DNA from: Thermovibrio sp.
GTDB lineage: Bacteria; Aquificota; Aquificia; Desulfurobacteriales; Desulfurobacteriaceae
Reading direction: 5' to 3'
Length of the DNA stretch: 64,000 bases
NCBI GenBank assembly: GCA_015488335.1
Contig: WFNZ01000023.1
Span: 1-64,000 of the forward strand
Made by a program: the position numbers and the translations under genes. Shown piece after piece: positions 50,447 to 59,925 of this stretch (position 1 is the stretch's first letter; every line of letters begins with the position of its first letter). Under the pieces are notes generated by a model. It was not told the origin of the DNA. It saw only the letters and a program-made list of their open reading frames with translations, and did not search any database.

Positions 50447-51523
50447 TTGAGCTGGATAGAGAGGAGAAAGACGAGAACTGTTTGGGTTGGGAACGTTCCG
50501 ATTGGGAGCTCCCACCCTATAGTTGTTCAATCTATGACAAACACATTTACAGAAGACGTTGACACGACAGTTGCCCAGATTAAGGAGCTTGAGAGGGTTG
50601 GCTGCGAGATTGTGAGGGTTGCAGTTCCATCTGTAAGGGCTGCAGAGGTCCTTCCCGAGATAAAGAAGAGAATATCAGTTCCCCTCATTGCAGACATCCA
50701 CTTTGACCACAGGCTTGCACTTCTCTCCATTGAAAATGGAGCCGACTGCATCAGGATAAACCCGGGAAACATCGGGGAGTGGTGGAAAGTTAAAGAAATA
50801 GCAAAACTTGCAGCTGAAAAGGAAGTTTCAATAAGGGTTGGTGTGAACTCTGGTTCAATTCCCAAAGAAGTTCTTAAAAAGTATGGAGTTCCCACACCGG
50901 AAGCTCTGGCCGAAACAGCCCTTGATTACGCTAAGCGGTTTGAAGACATAGGCTTTACAAACCTTAAGTTTTCACTTAAAGGTTCAGAGGTTAGAACTAC
51001 CGTTATTGCAAACAAACTCTTTGCAGAGAAAACTGATTACCCAATTCACATCGGCATAACGGAGGCTGGAACGTTCATATCCGGGGCCGTTAAATCGGCT
51101 GTTGGAGTAGGAATACTGCTGTATGAGGGAATTGGGGATACCGTAAGGATTTCCCTCTCAACTCACCCAAAAGAAGAGGTAAAGATAGCCTACAAAATCC
51201 TCTCTTCCTTAGAGCTCAGAAAACGGGGAGTTGAGGTTATCTCCTGCCCTACCTGTGGAAGATGTTTGGTTGACGTTGAGACATTAGCAGAGGAAGTTGA
51301 GAGAAGATTGGAGCACATAGACATTCCGCTGAAAGTTGCGGTTATGGGGTGTGCAGTAAACGGCCCCGGAGAGGCAATGTTTGCAGACGTTGGAATAGCA
51401 GGTGCCGGCGATTACTTCATCCTTTTCCTCAAGGGAAAGGTGATAGATAAGCTTTCCCAGGAAGAGGCTCTGGAGAGACTTGTAGGGGAGGCAGAGAAAA
51501 TTGCGGCCGAGAGGAAGAACTGA
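50447..51523 (+). CDS. ispG: 4-hydroxy-3-methylbut-2-en-1-yl diphosphate synthase (flavodoxin/ferredoxin)
   Basis: MEP-pathway Fe-S enzyme making HMBPP. 358 residues. Starts RRKTRTVWVGNVPIGSSHPIVVQSMTNT, with ADIHFDHRLALLSIENGADCIRINPGNIG; cluster cysteines in CPTCGRC (about 265-271) and MGCAVNGPGEA (about 303), all conserved. TTG start with AAAGGAG. It overlaps the folB-like gene by 23 bp. Another MEP gene, ispF, is 10 kb downstream. Confidence 0.96.
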   Translation: MSWIERRKTRTVWVGNVPIGSSHPIVVQSMTNTFTEDVDTTVAQIKELERVGCEIVRVAVPSVRAAEVLPEIKKRISVPLIADIHFDHRLALLSIENGADCIRINPGNIGEWWKVKEIAKLAAEKEVSIRVGVNSGSIPKEVLKKYGVPTPEALAETALDYAKRFEDIGFTNLKFSLKGSEVRTTVIANKLFAEKTDYPIHIGITEAGTFISGAVKSAVGVGILLYEGIGDTVRISLSTHPKEEVKIAYKILSSLELRKRGVEVISCPTCGRCLVDVETLAEEVERRLEHIDIPLKVAVMGCAVNGPGEAMFADVGIAGAGDYFILFLKGKVIDKLSQEEALERLVGEAEKIAAERKN

Positions 51524-51848
51524 GAGAAAAGTCTTTATAGAGGGTTTGAAGCTCCACTTGAAGTGTGGGGTTTACCCTGAAGAGAGGAAACTTGGTGTTG
51601 AAGTTGAAATGACTGTAGAAGTTTCTTCCGAAGAGTTTGTTGACTATCAAAAACTTTACGAGACAGTTCTAAAAGCTTCTGAGAAAACCTTTACTTACAT
51701 TGAGGAATTTCAGGATGACTTATTGAATAATATTATTAAACGCTGGAATCCTGATTTTGTTAGAATAAAATCTGTTAAACTTAGTGTGCCCTTTCAGAAC
51801 AGCTTTAAGGGAGCGGGGGTTGAACTGATATGGAAGAGAGAAAAATAG
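51501..51848 (+). CDS. folB: FolB-like dihydroneopterin aldolase
   Basis: 115 residues. KVFIEGLKLHLKCGVYPEERKLGVEVEMTVEV matches the FolB start (xxGIxxxERxxxQ-type), and the C-terminal VKLSVPFQNSFKGAGVELIWKRE has the usual KP/FxGxxxxVGVEI layout. The segment between is shorter and acidic. TTG start is the only one in frame; GGAGG lies 10 bases before it. Folate-pathway role is inferred from family. Confidence 0.7.
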   Translation: MRPRGRTERKVFIEGLKLHLKCGVYPEERKLGVEVEMTVEVSSEEFVDYQKLYETVLKASEKTFTYIEEFQDDLLNNIIKRWNPDFVRIKSVKLSVPFQNSFKGAGVELIWKREK

Positions 51849-52909
51849 AGTGTAAACTCCTGAAACAGGTGAGAGAAAAGAAAAAACTCACTCCTTCAGA
51901 ACTTCAGAGGATAACAGAAATTGCCAAGGAGGAGCTCCGCTTCCTTGCCAGGAACAACATTCCCCTCATACCGGAAAACTACGTCCTCTGGTTTGAGATA
52001 TTCTGCTACATACTTGAAAACGACCTGAAGCTCTCAGACCTTGAGATAATGGGGCTCTTCAAGGAGAAATACCCAACTACAACGGAAGTAGAGAACGTTC
52101 TTATAGAAGTTGAGCCGGAAGAGAAGGAGCTTGTAAAAAAGGTAGCTTCTGAGATAGTTTCCGAAATAGACAGCGTAATAGAGAGCCTTGAAAGACACAA
52201 CCGGAACCTTTCTGAAAAAGAAGAGTCCTTTAAAGAGATAGAGCAGAGCGTAGAAGACCGCTCCGTTAAAGATATGGTTGGTCAGGTTCTTGTAGAGCTC
52301 AAGGAAATAAGGAAACAGAACGAGGAGCTTAAAAAACGGTTAGAGGAGGCCAACAGCCAGATAAAAAAGTTAACTGAAGAGCTTGAGGAAAGGGAAAAAG
52401 AAGCAACTATTGACTTCCTTACTCAGGTTGCGAACAGGGCGAGCTTTGATAGAGCTCTCTCAGATATGGTTAACGACTTCTACCGGAGAAACTACCCCTT
52501 TGCACTCATAATGATTGACATAGACGACTTCAAAAAGATTAACGACACTTACGGCCATCAGGCCGGCGATTACGTTCTTCAGGAGCTTGCAAGGGTTTTG
52601 AAGAGCCAGCTGAGGGCAAGGGATGTAATAGCCCGCTACGGCGGTGAGGAGTTTGCAATTATCCTTCCCGGCGTTACATTCAGTCAGGCCTTAAGAGTTG
52701 CTGAAAGGCTCAGGCGTTCTATAGAGAAACACCTTTTTAAGTATAAAGATGTCCAGATTCCCGTAACCATTAGTGTTGGCCTTGCGATGATGAGGGACGG
52801 TCTTGACGAAACGGCAATCGTTGAAAAGGCCGATAAAGCCCTCTACCTTGCAAAACGTTCCGGCAAAAATCAGGTAAAAACAGACCTTGACGTGGAGCTT
52901 GAGGAGTGA
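51830..52909 (+). CDS. GGDEF diguanylate cyclase
   Basis: 359 residues. Cytosolic N-terminal helical region (RFLARNNIPLIPENYVLWFEIF), a coiled coil at about 90-190, then a GGDEF domain with IDIDDFKKINDTYGHQAGD and the catalytic GGEEF in ARYGGEEFAIILPG (about 270). It should make c-di-GMP. The RxxD inhibitory site seems to be present (RRS/RARD upstream). Starts inside the folB-like gene. Confidence 0.9.
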   Translation: MEERKIECKLLKQVREKKKLTPSELQRITEIAKEELRFLARNNIPLIPENYVLWFEIFCYILENDLKLSDLEIMGLFKEKYPTTTEVENVLIEVEPEEKELVKKVASEIVSEIDSVIESLERHNRNLSEKEESFKEIEQSVEDRSVKDMVGQVLVELKEIRKQNEELKKRLEEANSQIKKLTEELEEREKEATIDFLTQVANRASFDRALSDMVNDFYRRNYPFALIMIDIDDFKKINDTYGHQAGDYVLQELARVLKSQLRARDVIARYGGEEFAIILPGVTFSQALRVAERLRRSIEKHLFKYKDVQIPVTISVGLAMMRDGLDETAIVEKADKALYLAKRSGKNQVKTDLDVELEE

Positions 52910-53517
52910 GGGTTCTTCTCCACATCTGCTGCGCTCCCTGTGCCTGTTATCCAATAAAGTGGCTGAAGGAAAGGGGGTATGAAATAGTCGGCCTCTGGTA
53001 TAACCCCAACATCCACCCCTGCGCAGAGTTTGTTAAGCGGATGGAGACCGTTAAGAAGTTGGAAAAGATTGAAAACATAAAAGTTATCTACTTTGATACC
53101 TACGAGCCTGAAAAGTGGTTCAGGGCTGTTGCCTTTAGAGAGGAGAAGCCTGTCAGGTGTCAGATCTGCTATTCAATGCGCTTAGAAATGGCTGCTGCCG
53201 TTGCCAAAAAAGGGAAGTTTGATGCCTTCACTTCAACCCTCTTCTACTCAAAGTATCAGAAACGGGAGCTTATGGTTCCCCTTGCAGAAAATGCCGCTAA
53301 GAAGTTCGGCGTAAAGTTCTTAAACGTTGATTTCAGAGAGGGCTGGAAAGAGGGGATAGAGATATCTAAGGCAGAAGGTTTATACCGTCAGCAGTACTGC
53401 GGTTGCCTCTACTCTGAGAAAGAGCGCTACTGTCCAAAGGGTAAGCCGAAACCTGATTGGGTGATTGACCAGGTTCTTCAGGAAGCCGAGAGGGTAATAT
53501 CCCACTTTAAGGGTTAA
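52906..53517 (+). CDS. queH: epoxyqueuosine reductase QueH
   Basis: 203 residues, GTG start overlapping the previous stop. QueH (DUF208) reduces epoxyqueuosine in tRNA to queuosine. Conserved cysteines: LLHICCAPCACYP (9-14), RCQICYSMRL (about 87) and QQYCGCLYSEKER (about 165), which bind a [4Fe-4S] cluster and an additional metal. Replaces the B12-dependent QueG found elsewhere. Confidence 0.92.
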   Translation: MRVLLHICCAPCACYPIKWLKERGYEIVGLWYNPNIHPCAEFVKRMETVKKLEKIENIKVIYFDTYEPEKWFRAVAFREEKPVRCQICYSMRLEMAAAVAKKGKFDAFTSTLFYSKYQKRELMVPLAENAAKKFGVKFLNVDFREGWKEGIEISKAEGLYRQQYCGCLYSEKERYCPKGKPKPDWVIDQVLQEAERVISHFKG

Positions 53518-53570
53518 CCCGTCCCGCTGTTATAATTCCTTTCAGTTTAAAAATTTTTCAGGAGGTCAAC

Positions 53571-56099
53571 TTGTCTAAAAACCCCTTCTTAGAGTCTGAA
53601 AGGATATGGGTTTTGGACGGCGGGATGGGGACGATGCTCATGAAGAAGGGGGTAAATGTAAACTTCGCGCCGGAGCTCCTCAACGTTGAAAAGCCGGAAG
53701 TCTTAAAAGAAATACACTCTGAATACATAGAGGCCGGAGCTGACATAATAGAAACCAACACCTTTGGCAGCAACAGGATAAAGCTATCCCACTACGGTTT
53801 AGAGGATAGAGTAAAAGAGTTGACTACAGCCGGAGTAAAGGTTGCAAAAGAGGTTGCTAAAGGGAAAGCCTTGGTTGCCCTCTCCGTTGGCCCTACGGGG
53901 GTTTTCGTTGAGCCTGTTGGAGACTATACCTTTGATGAAATTGTTGATGTATTTAAGGAGCAGATAGAGGCCGGGGCTGAAGCTGGGGCAGACCTTGTTC
54001 TCATTGAAACAATGTCTGACACAAAAGAGGCAAAGGCTGCAGTTGTTGCAGCTCAGGAGGTTTGCGACCTTCCCGTAATGGTCAGTATGACCTATCAGGA
54101 TGATGGAAGAACCCTCCTTGGAACTCCACCTGAGGTTTCAGCTGCAATCTTTGAGGGCTTTGGAGTTGCAGCGGTGGGAGCAAACTGCTCCTTAGGGCCT
54201 GAGAGCTTTGTTGAGCTTGTGAAGAGAATGGCCTCGGTAACAGAAACCCCGATTGTTGTATACGCAAACGCGGGCCTTCCCATTCTGAAAGAGGGGAAGA
54301 CCATCTATCCTGAACCGCCTGAAACCTTTGGGAAGTATGCTGTTGATTTCGTTAAAGCCGGGGCAAACATAATAGGTGGCTGCTGCGGAACGACACCAGA
54401 CCACATAAGGGCGATTAAGGAGGCAGTTAAGGACCTGAAACCGGTTGAGAGAAATCCTGTTAAGGGATTGAAAGTTGCAAGCAGAACAAGACTTGTCTTC
54501 CTTGGAAGTGGCCACCTTACGAGGATGATAGGGGAGAGGATTAACCCAACCGGCAAAAAGAGGCTTCAGGAAGCCCTAAAAAAGGGTGATTTCTCCATAG
54601 TGAAGGAAGAGGCTAAAAAGCAGACGGAAGAGGGTGCAGACCTTTTAGACGTGAACGTTGGCGTTCCCGGGATAGATGAGGCTTCTGCTATGAAAGAGGC
54701 CGTTAGGGTAGTTATGGAGACGACGGACCTTCCTTTAGTTATTGACAGTAAAGACCCTGATGCCGTTGAAGAAGCTCTCAAGATGTGCGACGGAAGACCC
54801 ATAGTCAACTCATGTTCAGGGGAGGAGAAAGATATCAAGAACATACTTCCACTCGTTAAGAAGTATGGGGCGAACGTCCTTCTCCTCGCAATAGACGATG
54901 AGGGGTTGAAGGAGAAGGCGGAAGATAGGGTTGCAGTTGTTGAAAAACTCCTGGATGAGTGTGAGAGATTAGGAATATCAAAGGATTCAGTAGTTGCAGA
55001 CGTTCTGAACCTTGCAGTTAGCGCAATGCCTGAATCAACGGTTGAGACCTTAAAGGCAATAAGGTTGGTCAAAGAAAAATTCGGAGTTGCGACAACTCTT
55101 GGTGTTAGCAACGTCTCCTTTGGCCTTCCTGCCCGTTCTCTCATAAACTCGGCCTTTATGGCTATGGCCATTCAGTCTGGACTTGATTCTGGAATAGTAA
55201 ATACGGGCGACAGCAGGATGGTTGAGACCATCTACGCTTCAGACGTCCTTGTTGGTAAGGATAAGGGATCTCAGAGGTTCCTTGAGAGGTTCCAGAACTA
55301 CAGGCCTAAGGGAGAGGATAAAGAGTGCAGGGAGCTCCTCAAGAAGATCTGTCAGCTCACCTGTTCGTTCGTTGGAGGGGAGAAGGTCTCCTTTGAGGTT
55401 GAACCGAAAGGGGAGAAAAAAGAAGAGAAAGGGGAGTCTAAAGAAGAGGAGGGAGCTCCCCCCGGCGTTTTAGGTGAGATATTCAGGAAAGTTTTAGAAG
55501 GAGATAGAGAAGGAATCGTTGAGCCGACAGAGAGAGCCCTAAGGGAATACGAGCCCGTTGAGATAAGCGATAGAGCTTTAATTCCCGCTTTAGACGTTGT
55601 GGGAAAGAGGTTTGAGAAGGGAGAGATATTCCTTCCCCAGATGCTCCGGTCAGCTCAGGCTGTCCAGTCTTCCTTTGAGATTCTAAAAAAGGAGATGAAG
55701 AAGAAGGGAGGAAACGTAAAGCTCGGTGGAAAGATAGTTATGGCAACAGTCCACGGAGATGTCCACGAGATTGGAAAGAACATAGTGATAACGATGCTTG
55801 AGAACAGCGGTTTTGAGGTTATAGACCTTGGAACAAACGTTCCCCCTGAAAAAGTTGTTGAGACAGCAAAGAAAGAGAATGCCGATATAGTTGGTCTCAG
55901 CGCCCTTATGACGACAACCCTTCCGGCAATGGAGGAGACAATAAAAGCCATAAGGGAGGCTGGACTTAAAATTCCTGTTATTGTAGGCGGCGCGGTTGTA
56001 ACTCCCGAATATGCTGAATCCATCGGCGGAATTTACGGAGAGGATGCCCAGGAAGCTGTTAAAATTGTCAAAAAACTGCTTAAGGTGGAGGAGAAATGA
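53571..56099 (+). CDS. metH: methionine synthase MetH, short form without reactivation domain
   Basis: 842 residues; B12-dependent transfer of methyl from methyl-THF to homocysteine. Hcy-binding domain (about 1-290) with zinc cysteines in GANCSLGP and IGGCCGTTPDH; pterin-binding domain (about 315-590) with MIGERINPTGKKRL and LLDVNVGVPGID; a Glu/Lys-rich linker (about 600-640); B12-binding domain with the DxHxxG motif in HGDVHEIGKNIV (about 726-737). The C-terminal SAM-dependent activation domain of E. coli MetH is missing, so reactivation must use another protein. TTG start with AGGAGG. Confidence 0.94.
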   Translation: MSKNPFLESERIWVLDGGMGTMLMKKGVNVNFAPELLNVEKPEVLKEIHSEYIEAGADIIETNTFGSNRIKLSHYGLEDRVKELTTAGVKVAKEVAKGKALVALSVGPTGVFVEPVGDYTFDEIVDVFKEQIEAGAEAGADLVLIETMSDTKEAKAAVVAAQEVCDLPVMVSMTYQDDGRTLLGTPPEVSAAIFEGFGVAAVGANCSLGPESFVELVKRMASVTETPIVVYANAGLPILKEGKTIYPEPPETFGKYAVDFVKAGANIIGGCCGTTPDHIRAIKEAVKDLKPVERNPVKGLKVASRTRLVFLGSGHLTRMIGERINPTGKKRLQEALKKGDFSIVKEEAKKQTEEGADLLDVNVGVPGIDEASAMKEAVRVVMETTDLPLVIDSKDPDAVEEALKMCDGRPIVNSCSGEEKDIKNILPLVKKYGANVLLLAIDDEGLKEKAEDRVAVVEKLLDECERLGISKDSVVADVLNLAVSAMPESTVETLKAIRLVKEKFGVATTLGVSNVSFGLPARSLINSAFMAMAIQSGLDSGIVNTGDSRMVETIYASDVLVGKDKGSQRFLERFQNYRPKGEDKECRELLKKICQLTCSFVGGEKVSFEVEPKGEKKEEKGESKEEEGAPPGVLGEIFRKVLEGDREGIVEPTERALREYEPVEISDRALIPALDVVGKRFEKGEIFLPQMLRSAQAVQSSFEILKKEMKKKGGNVKLGGKIVMATVHGDVHEIGKNIVITMLENSGFEVIDLGTNVPPEKVVETAKKENADIVGLSALMTTTLPAMEETIKAIREAGLKIPVIVGGAVVTPEYAESIGGIYGEDAQEAVKIVKKLLKVEEK

Positions 56100-56656
56100 G
56101 CTTTAACGAAACGGACTTAAACATCCATAAGGAGATAGAGGAACTTAAATCTTTAATCAGAGACGTTCCAGACTTCCCAAAGCCGGGAATAGTCTTTAAA
56201 GACATAACTCCTCTTCTCCACAAACCCTGGGCTTTCCAGAAAGTTATTGACTACATAGGGAACAGGTATATCGGTGCTGGGGTTGAGATAGTTGCAGGTA
56301 TTGAGTCAAGGGGATTCATACTTGCAGCTGCCCTTGCCTACAAGATAGGTGCCGGCCTTGCCATAATCAGAAAGCCCGGAAAACTTCCATACAAAACCAT
56401 AAGTGCGACCTACACCCTTGAGTATGGAGAGGACAAGATAGAGGTTCATGAGGACGCGATACAGGAAGGAATGAAAGTTGTTCTTATAGACGACGTTCTC
56501 GCAACGGGCGGAACTATGAGTGCAGCAATAGACCTTGTTGAAAAGCTCGGTGGAAACATAATCAGCGTTGACTTCCTCTTAGAGCTGACCTTCCTTGGTG
56601 GAAGGAAGAAGATAGAGGAGAGAGGCTATCCTGTATTCTCACTTATAAAGTTCTAA
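56096..56656 (+). CDS. apt: adenine phosphoribosyltransferase
   Basis: Purine salvage enzyme, 186 residues. Conserved VPDFPKPGIVFKDITPLL, GIESRGFILAAALA, KLPYKTISATYTLEYG and the PRPP-binding loop VLIDDVLATGGTM (about 130). ATG overlaps the metH stop as ATGA. AMP formed can come from adenine released by SAM metabolism, which suits its place next to metH. Confidence 0.95.
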   Translation: MSFNETDLNIHKEIEELKSLIRDVPDFPKPGIVFKDITPLLHKPWAFQKVIDYIGNRYIGAGVEIVAGIESRGFILAAALAYKIGAGLAIIRKPGKLPYKTISATYTLEYGEDKIEVHEDAIQEGMKVVLIDDVLATGGTMSAAIDLVEKLGGNIISVDFLLELTFLGGRKKIEERGYPVFSLIKF

Positions 56657-56671
56657 AGAAGGAGTAGAGAA

Positions 56672-57913
56672 ATGGGAAGAAGAGTTGTCATTACGGGGTT
56701 GGGGGTTGTTTCACCTGTTGGGAGCTCTCTTGAGAAGTTCTGGGAAAACCTTACAGCTGGAAAGTCGGGAATAGGCAGGATTACAAAGTTTGACCCTGAA
56801 GGTTTCCCGGTTCAGATAGCCGGAGAGGTGAAAGACTTTGACCCTTTAGAGTACTTTGACAGGAAAGAGGTAAGGAGAACAGACCCTTTTATCCAGTTTG
56901 CAGTTGGAGCTGCAGTTCAGGCTGTCAAGAGTTCAGGTTTGGAAGAGTCAGACGTAGATAAAACGAGAGTTGGGGTTCTCATAGGTTCAGGAATTGGTGG
57001 TCTTTCAACGATAGAGCAACAGCTGAAAATACTGTGGGAAAAAGGTCCCAGGAGAGTTTCTCCGTTCTGTGTTCCCATGGAGATAATAAACATGGCTTCA
57101 GGCCTAGTTTCTATAAGGTTTGGGTATAAAGGGCCTAACATCTCTGTTGTTACAGCCTGCGCAACGGGAACCCACGCGATAGGAGAGGCTTACAGAACGA
57201 TTCAGTACGGCGATGCCGACGTTATGGTTGCAGGTGGAGCTGAAAGCTGTATTACTCCCTTAGCAGTTGCCGGTTTCGCTGCAGCCAAAGCCCTCTCCAC
57301 ACGCAACGACGAGCCTGAGAAGGCCAGCAGGCCTTTTGAGAAGAACAGAGACGGCTTTGTAATGGGGGAGGGTGCTGGAGTTGTTGTTCTTGAGGAGCTT
57401 GAGCACGCAAAGAGGAGAGGAGCAAGGATACTTGCCGAGATTGTAGGCTATGGAACAAGCGGAGATGCCTACCATATGACTGCTCCAGCTCCGGAAGGCG
57501 AAGGGGCTGCAAGGGCAATGGAGAACGCCATAAAAGACGCAGGTATAAAGCCGGAAGATATTGACTACATAAACGCCCATGGAACCTCTACGAAGTTCAA
57601 CGATCTTTTTGAGACCATGGCCATAAAGAAGGTTTTTGGAGAGCACGCCTACAGAGTTAAGATAAGCAGCATAAAGTCAATGATTGGCCACCTCCTTGGA
57701 GCTGCCGGAGGAGTTGAAGTCGTCTCCTCTGTTATGACTCTTCAAACAGGGGTTATTCCACCGACTATAAACTATGAGGAGCCTGACCCTGAGTGTGACC
57801 TTGACTATACACCTAACAGGGCAGTTAAGGCAGACGTTAAGTACGTTCTTAAAAACTCCTTTGGATTCGGTGGAACAAACGCCTGCCTTGTTCTGAAGAG
57901 GTATGAGGATTGA
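56672..57913 (+). CDS. fabF: beta-ketoacyl-ACP synthase II
   Basis: Elongation enzyme of fatty acid synthesis, 413 residues. Starts [22 protein letters not shown]; catalytic triad: cysteine in [13 protein letters not shown] (about 165), histidine in [11 protein letters not shown] (about 305) and histidine in [10 protein letters not shown] (about 342). [13 protein letters not shown] at the end. Good GGAG site. rnc overlaps its stop, an order (fabF-rnc) seen in many bacteria. Confidence 0.96.
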   Translation: MGRRVVITGLGVVSPVGSSLEKFWENLTAGKSGIGRITKFDPEGFPVQIAGEVKDFDPLEYFDRKEVRRTDPFIQFAVGAAVQAVKSSGLEESDVDKTRVGVLIGSGIGGLSTIEQQLKILWEKGPRRVSPFCVPMEIINMASGLVSIRFGYKGPNISVVTACATGTHAIGEAYRTIQYGDADVMVAGGAESCITPLAVAGFAAAKALSTRNDEPEKASRPFEKNRDGFVMGEGAGVVVLEELEHAKRRGARILAEIVGYGTSGDAYHMTAPAPEGEGAARAMENAIKDAGIKPEDIDYINAHGTSTKFNDLFETMAIKKVFGEHAYRVKISSIKSMIGHLLGAAGGVEVVSSVMTLQTGVIPPTINYEEPDPECDLDYTPNRAVKADVKYVLKNSFGFGGTNACLVLKRYED

Positions 57914-58626
57914 TAGGGAGTGAGAAGATAGTTGAGCTTGAGAGAAGGCTTGGCTACTCGTTTAAGGACAAGGGACTGCTGAAGAGAGCTCTCATCCACC
58001 GCTCCTTTGCCTTTGAGAAGGAGACGGGGGAGAACTACGAGGTTTTGGAGTTCTTGGGTGATGCCGTTATAGGCCTCATAGTCAGTGAGGAGCTGGTTAA
58101 ACGGTTTCCCGATAAAACAGAGGGGGAGCTCTCCCAGATTAGGGCCTTCCTTGTCAGCGAGCCCTCACTTTCAGAGCTTGCAAAAACCGTTGATTTAGGG
58201 AAGTTTATCTACCTTGGCAGAGGAGAAAAGAGGAGCGGAGGTAGCAGGAAATCCTCTCTCCTCTGCGATGTCTTTGAGGCGGTTTTTGGAGCTCTCTACT
58301 TAGACGCCGGTTTTGAAAAGGCAAAAGAGGTATTTAAAAGGAAATTTTTAGATAAGCTCTGGGAAATTTTAGAGAACGCTATTACCTATAAAGATTTTAA
58401 GAGCTACCTTCAGGAAGTTACGCAGAGGGAGTTTAGAGAACTTCCCACTTATACCCTCATAAGCTCTGAAGGGCCTGAACACGAGAAAACCTTTACCGTT
58501 GAGTGTAGGGTTAAAGACCTTAGAACCGTTGGAACCGGCAGGTCAAAGAAAGCAGCTGAACAGGAAGCGGCTAAGGAGATGCTTAAAGCTCTGGGGGTTA
58601 TAGATGGTAAGGCCAGAAAGAGTTAA
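57910..58626 (+). CDS. rnc: ribonuclease III
   Basis: Double-strand RNA endonuclease for rRNA and mRNA processing. 238 residues: RNase III signature [20 protein letters not shown] (about 38-57) with conserved acidic residues, second acidic site [15 protein letters not shown] (about 117), and a C-terminal dsRNA-binding domain ending [18 protein letters not shown] start overlapping the fabF stop (TTGA), GAGG upstream. Confidence 0.95.
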   Translation: MIGSEKIVELERRLGYSFKDKGLLKRALIHRSFAFEKETGENYEVLEFLGDAVIGLIVSEELVKRFPDKTEGELSQIRAFLVSEPSLSELAKTVDLGKFIYLGRGEKRSGGSRKSSLLCDVFEAVFGALYLDAGFEKAKEVFKRKFLDKLWEILENAITYKDFKSYLQEVTQREFRELPTYTLISSEGPEHEKTFTVECRVKDLRTVGTGRSKKAAEQEAAKEMLKALGVIDGKARKS

Positions 58627-59179
58627 GATTGCCCTCGTCTCATCTTCCCCCCGAAGGAGGGAGATTCTCCAGATGACAGGATTTTCCTTTAGGGTTGTAA
58701 AAATTGAGGCTAAGGAAAGAGAGTACTCATCTCCGTATGAAACGGCAGTGAAAAATGCTGAGTCAAAGCTCCTTTCTGCTAAAGATCTTATTGAACCGGA
58801 AGAAGTGGGCCTTGCTGCAGATACGGTCGTTGTTTTAGGAGATGAAGTCCTTGGAAAACCGAAATCTGAGGAAGAGGCAGTTGAATTTTTAAAGAGGCTC
58901 TCTGGGACATGGCACACAGTAATTACCGGATTTTCTCTTCTGATTGAAGGAAAAGTTGTTTCCTCTTTTGAGGAAAGCAGGGTGAAGTTTAAACGGCTTA
59001 CCAGAGAAGAGATAGAGTGGTATGTATCAACAGGTGAACCCCTTGATAAGGCTGGAGCTTACGGCATTCAGGGAAAAGGAGCTCTCTTTGTTGAGAGGAT
59101 AGAAGGAGATTTCTTCAACGTAATGGGACTTCCTATAGGTAAAATTTACGATATACTTAGCTTAGAACTAAAAAAATGA
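58604..59179 (+). CDS. maf: Maf-family nucleoside triphosphate pyrophosphatase
   Basis: 191 residues. Begins IALVSSSPRRREILQMTGFSF, with AADTVVVLGDEVLGKP (about 67-82) and TGEPLDKAGAYGIQGKGA (about 144-161), the family motifs. Hydrolyses dTTP/UTP or modified nucleotides to monophosphates. ATG lies 23 bp before the rnc stop. Confidence 0.92.
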   Translation: MVRPERVKIALVSSSPRRREILQMTGFSFRVVKIEAKEREYSSPYETAVKNAESKLLSAKDLIEPEEVGLAADTVVVLGDEVLGKPKSEEEAVEFLKRLSGTWHTVITGFSLLIEGKVVSSFEESRVKFKRLTREEIEWYVSTGEPLDKAGAYGIQGKGALFVERIEGDFFNVMGLPIGKIYDILSLELKK

Positions 59180-59925
59180 GGATTCTGGAGATGGATTTAG
59201 GGGCAGTTACTTTAATTGTTGCTGTAACCTTTTCTGCCATAGGTATTGTTGCTGGCATTCTAATATCAAAATTCCTTTCAGGTGGGGAACAACCCCAACC
59301 TGATTTAACTGAAGTCAAAGAGAGGGTAGAGGGGATTTCAGACAGGATAACCCTTTTAGTTGATGAACTGAAAGAAAAACTAAAGAAGCTCCAGTCTGAA
59401 AGGATTGAGGAGATAAGGAGGGACGTTGATGACCTTCTTTCAGAAATTGAGAGGTTAAAGAGTTCCCTCCACAAGCTTGACCTTTCGGAAGACTCAATAT
59501 CGGCTCTGGATAGGGCTGAAAAGCTTTTGCAGGAAGTAGAGTTTAGGTTGCCAAAAATTGACGAATCACTGCTTACCCAGGTAAAAGATAGCCTTCTCAT
59601 TCTGAGAAACGATGTTGAAACGCTACTCTCCAGAAATAGAGAGAGTCAAACGCAAGAATCTCCTTCTCCTAACATTGATCTGTCTGCGATTGAATCTGTT
59701 ATTACCTCCCTTGACTCTGCAATCGCTCTTTCAAAACGCCTCAACGCTCTCCTTTTGAAAGGCGAACTTACAGCTCTGGCCGATTCTTTCAAAAATGAGG
59801 AGATAGCTTCACTGGTCAGAGAGTTAGATGATCAGGCTCTCAACTCTAAAGAGATAGTTGTTCTACTTGAAGATGTAAGGAAAAAACTGGAAGAGGTGAG
59901 GGATGAAGCTTCTCTACGTAGATGA
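59176..59925 (+). CDS. membrane-anchored coiled-coil protein, unknown
   Basis: 249 residues. One N-terminal membrane helix (AVTLIVAVTFSAIGIVAGILI) followed by a long charged, heptad-rich cytoplasmic or periplasmic region (LVDELKEKLKKLQSERIEEIRRDVDDLL and later repeats). ATG at 59176 overlaps the maf stop; ATG at 59191 has a better-placed GAGG and may be the true start. It overlaps the following response regulator by 23 bp, so they may form a signalling pair. No family recognised. Confidence 0.65.
   Translation: MRILEMDLGAVTLIVAVTFSAIGIVAGILISKFLSGGEQPQPDLTEVKERVEGISDRITLLVDELKEKLKKLQSERIEEIRRDVDDLLSEIERLKSSLHKLDLSEDSISALDRAEKLLQEVEFRLPKIDESLLTQVKDSLLILRNDVETLLSRNRESQTQESPSPNIDLSAIESVITSLDSAIALSKRLNALLLKGELTALADSFKNEEIASLVRELDDQALNSKEIVVLLEDVRKKLEEVRDEASLRR

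Noticed and set aside
49703-50530. Longer BioC starting at 50530
   Set aside because: The extra N-terminus is antisense to the ispG start, is Asn/Pro-rich and unlike any BioC; the family start lies at 50407.
54566-55171. 201-residue minus-strand open frame inside metH
   Set aside because: Antisense to conserved pterin-domain codons, Ser/Thr-rich low-complexity translation, no ribosome-binding site; a shadow frame.
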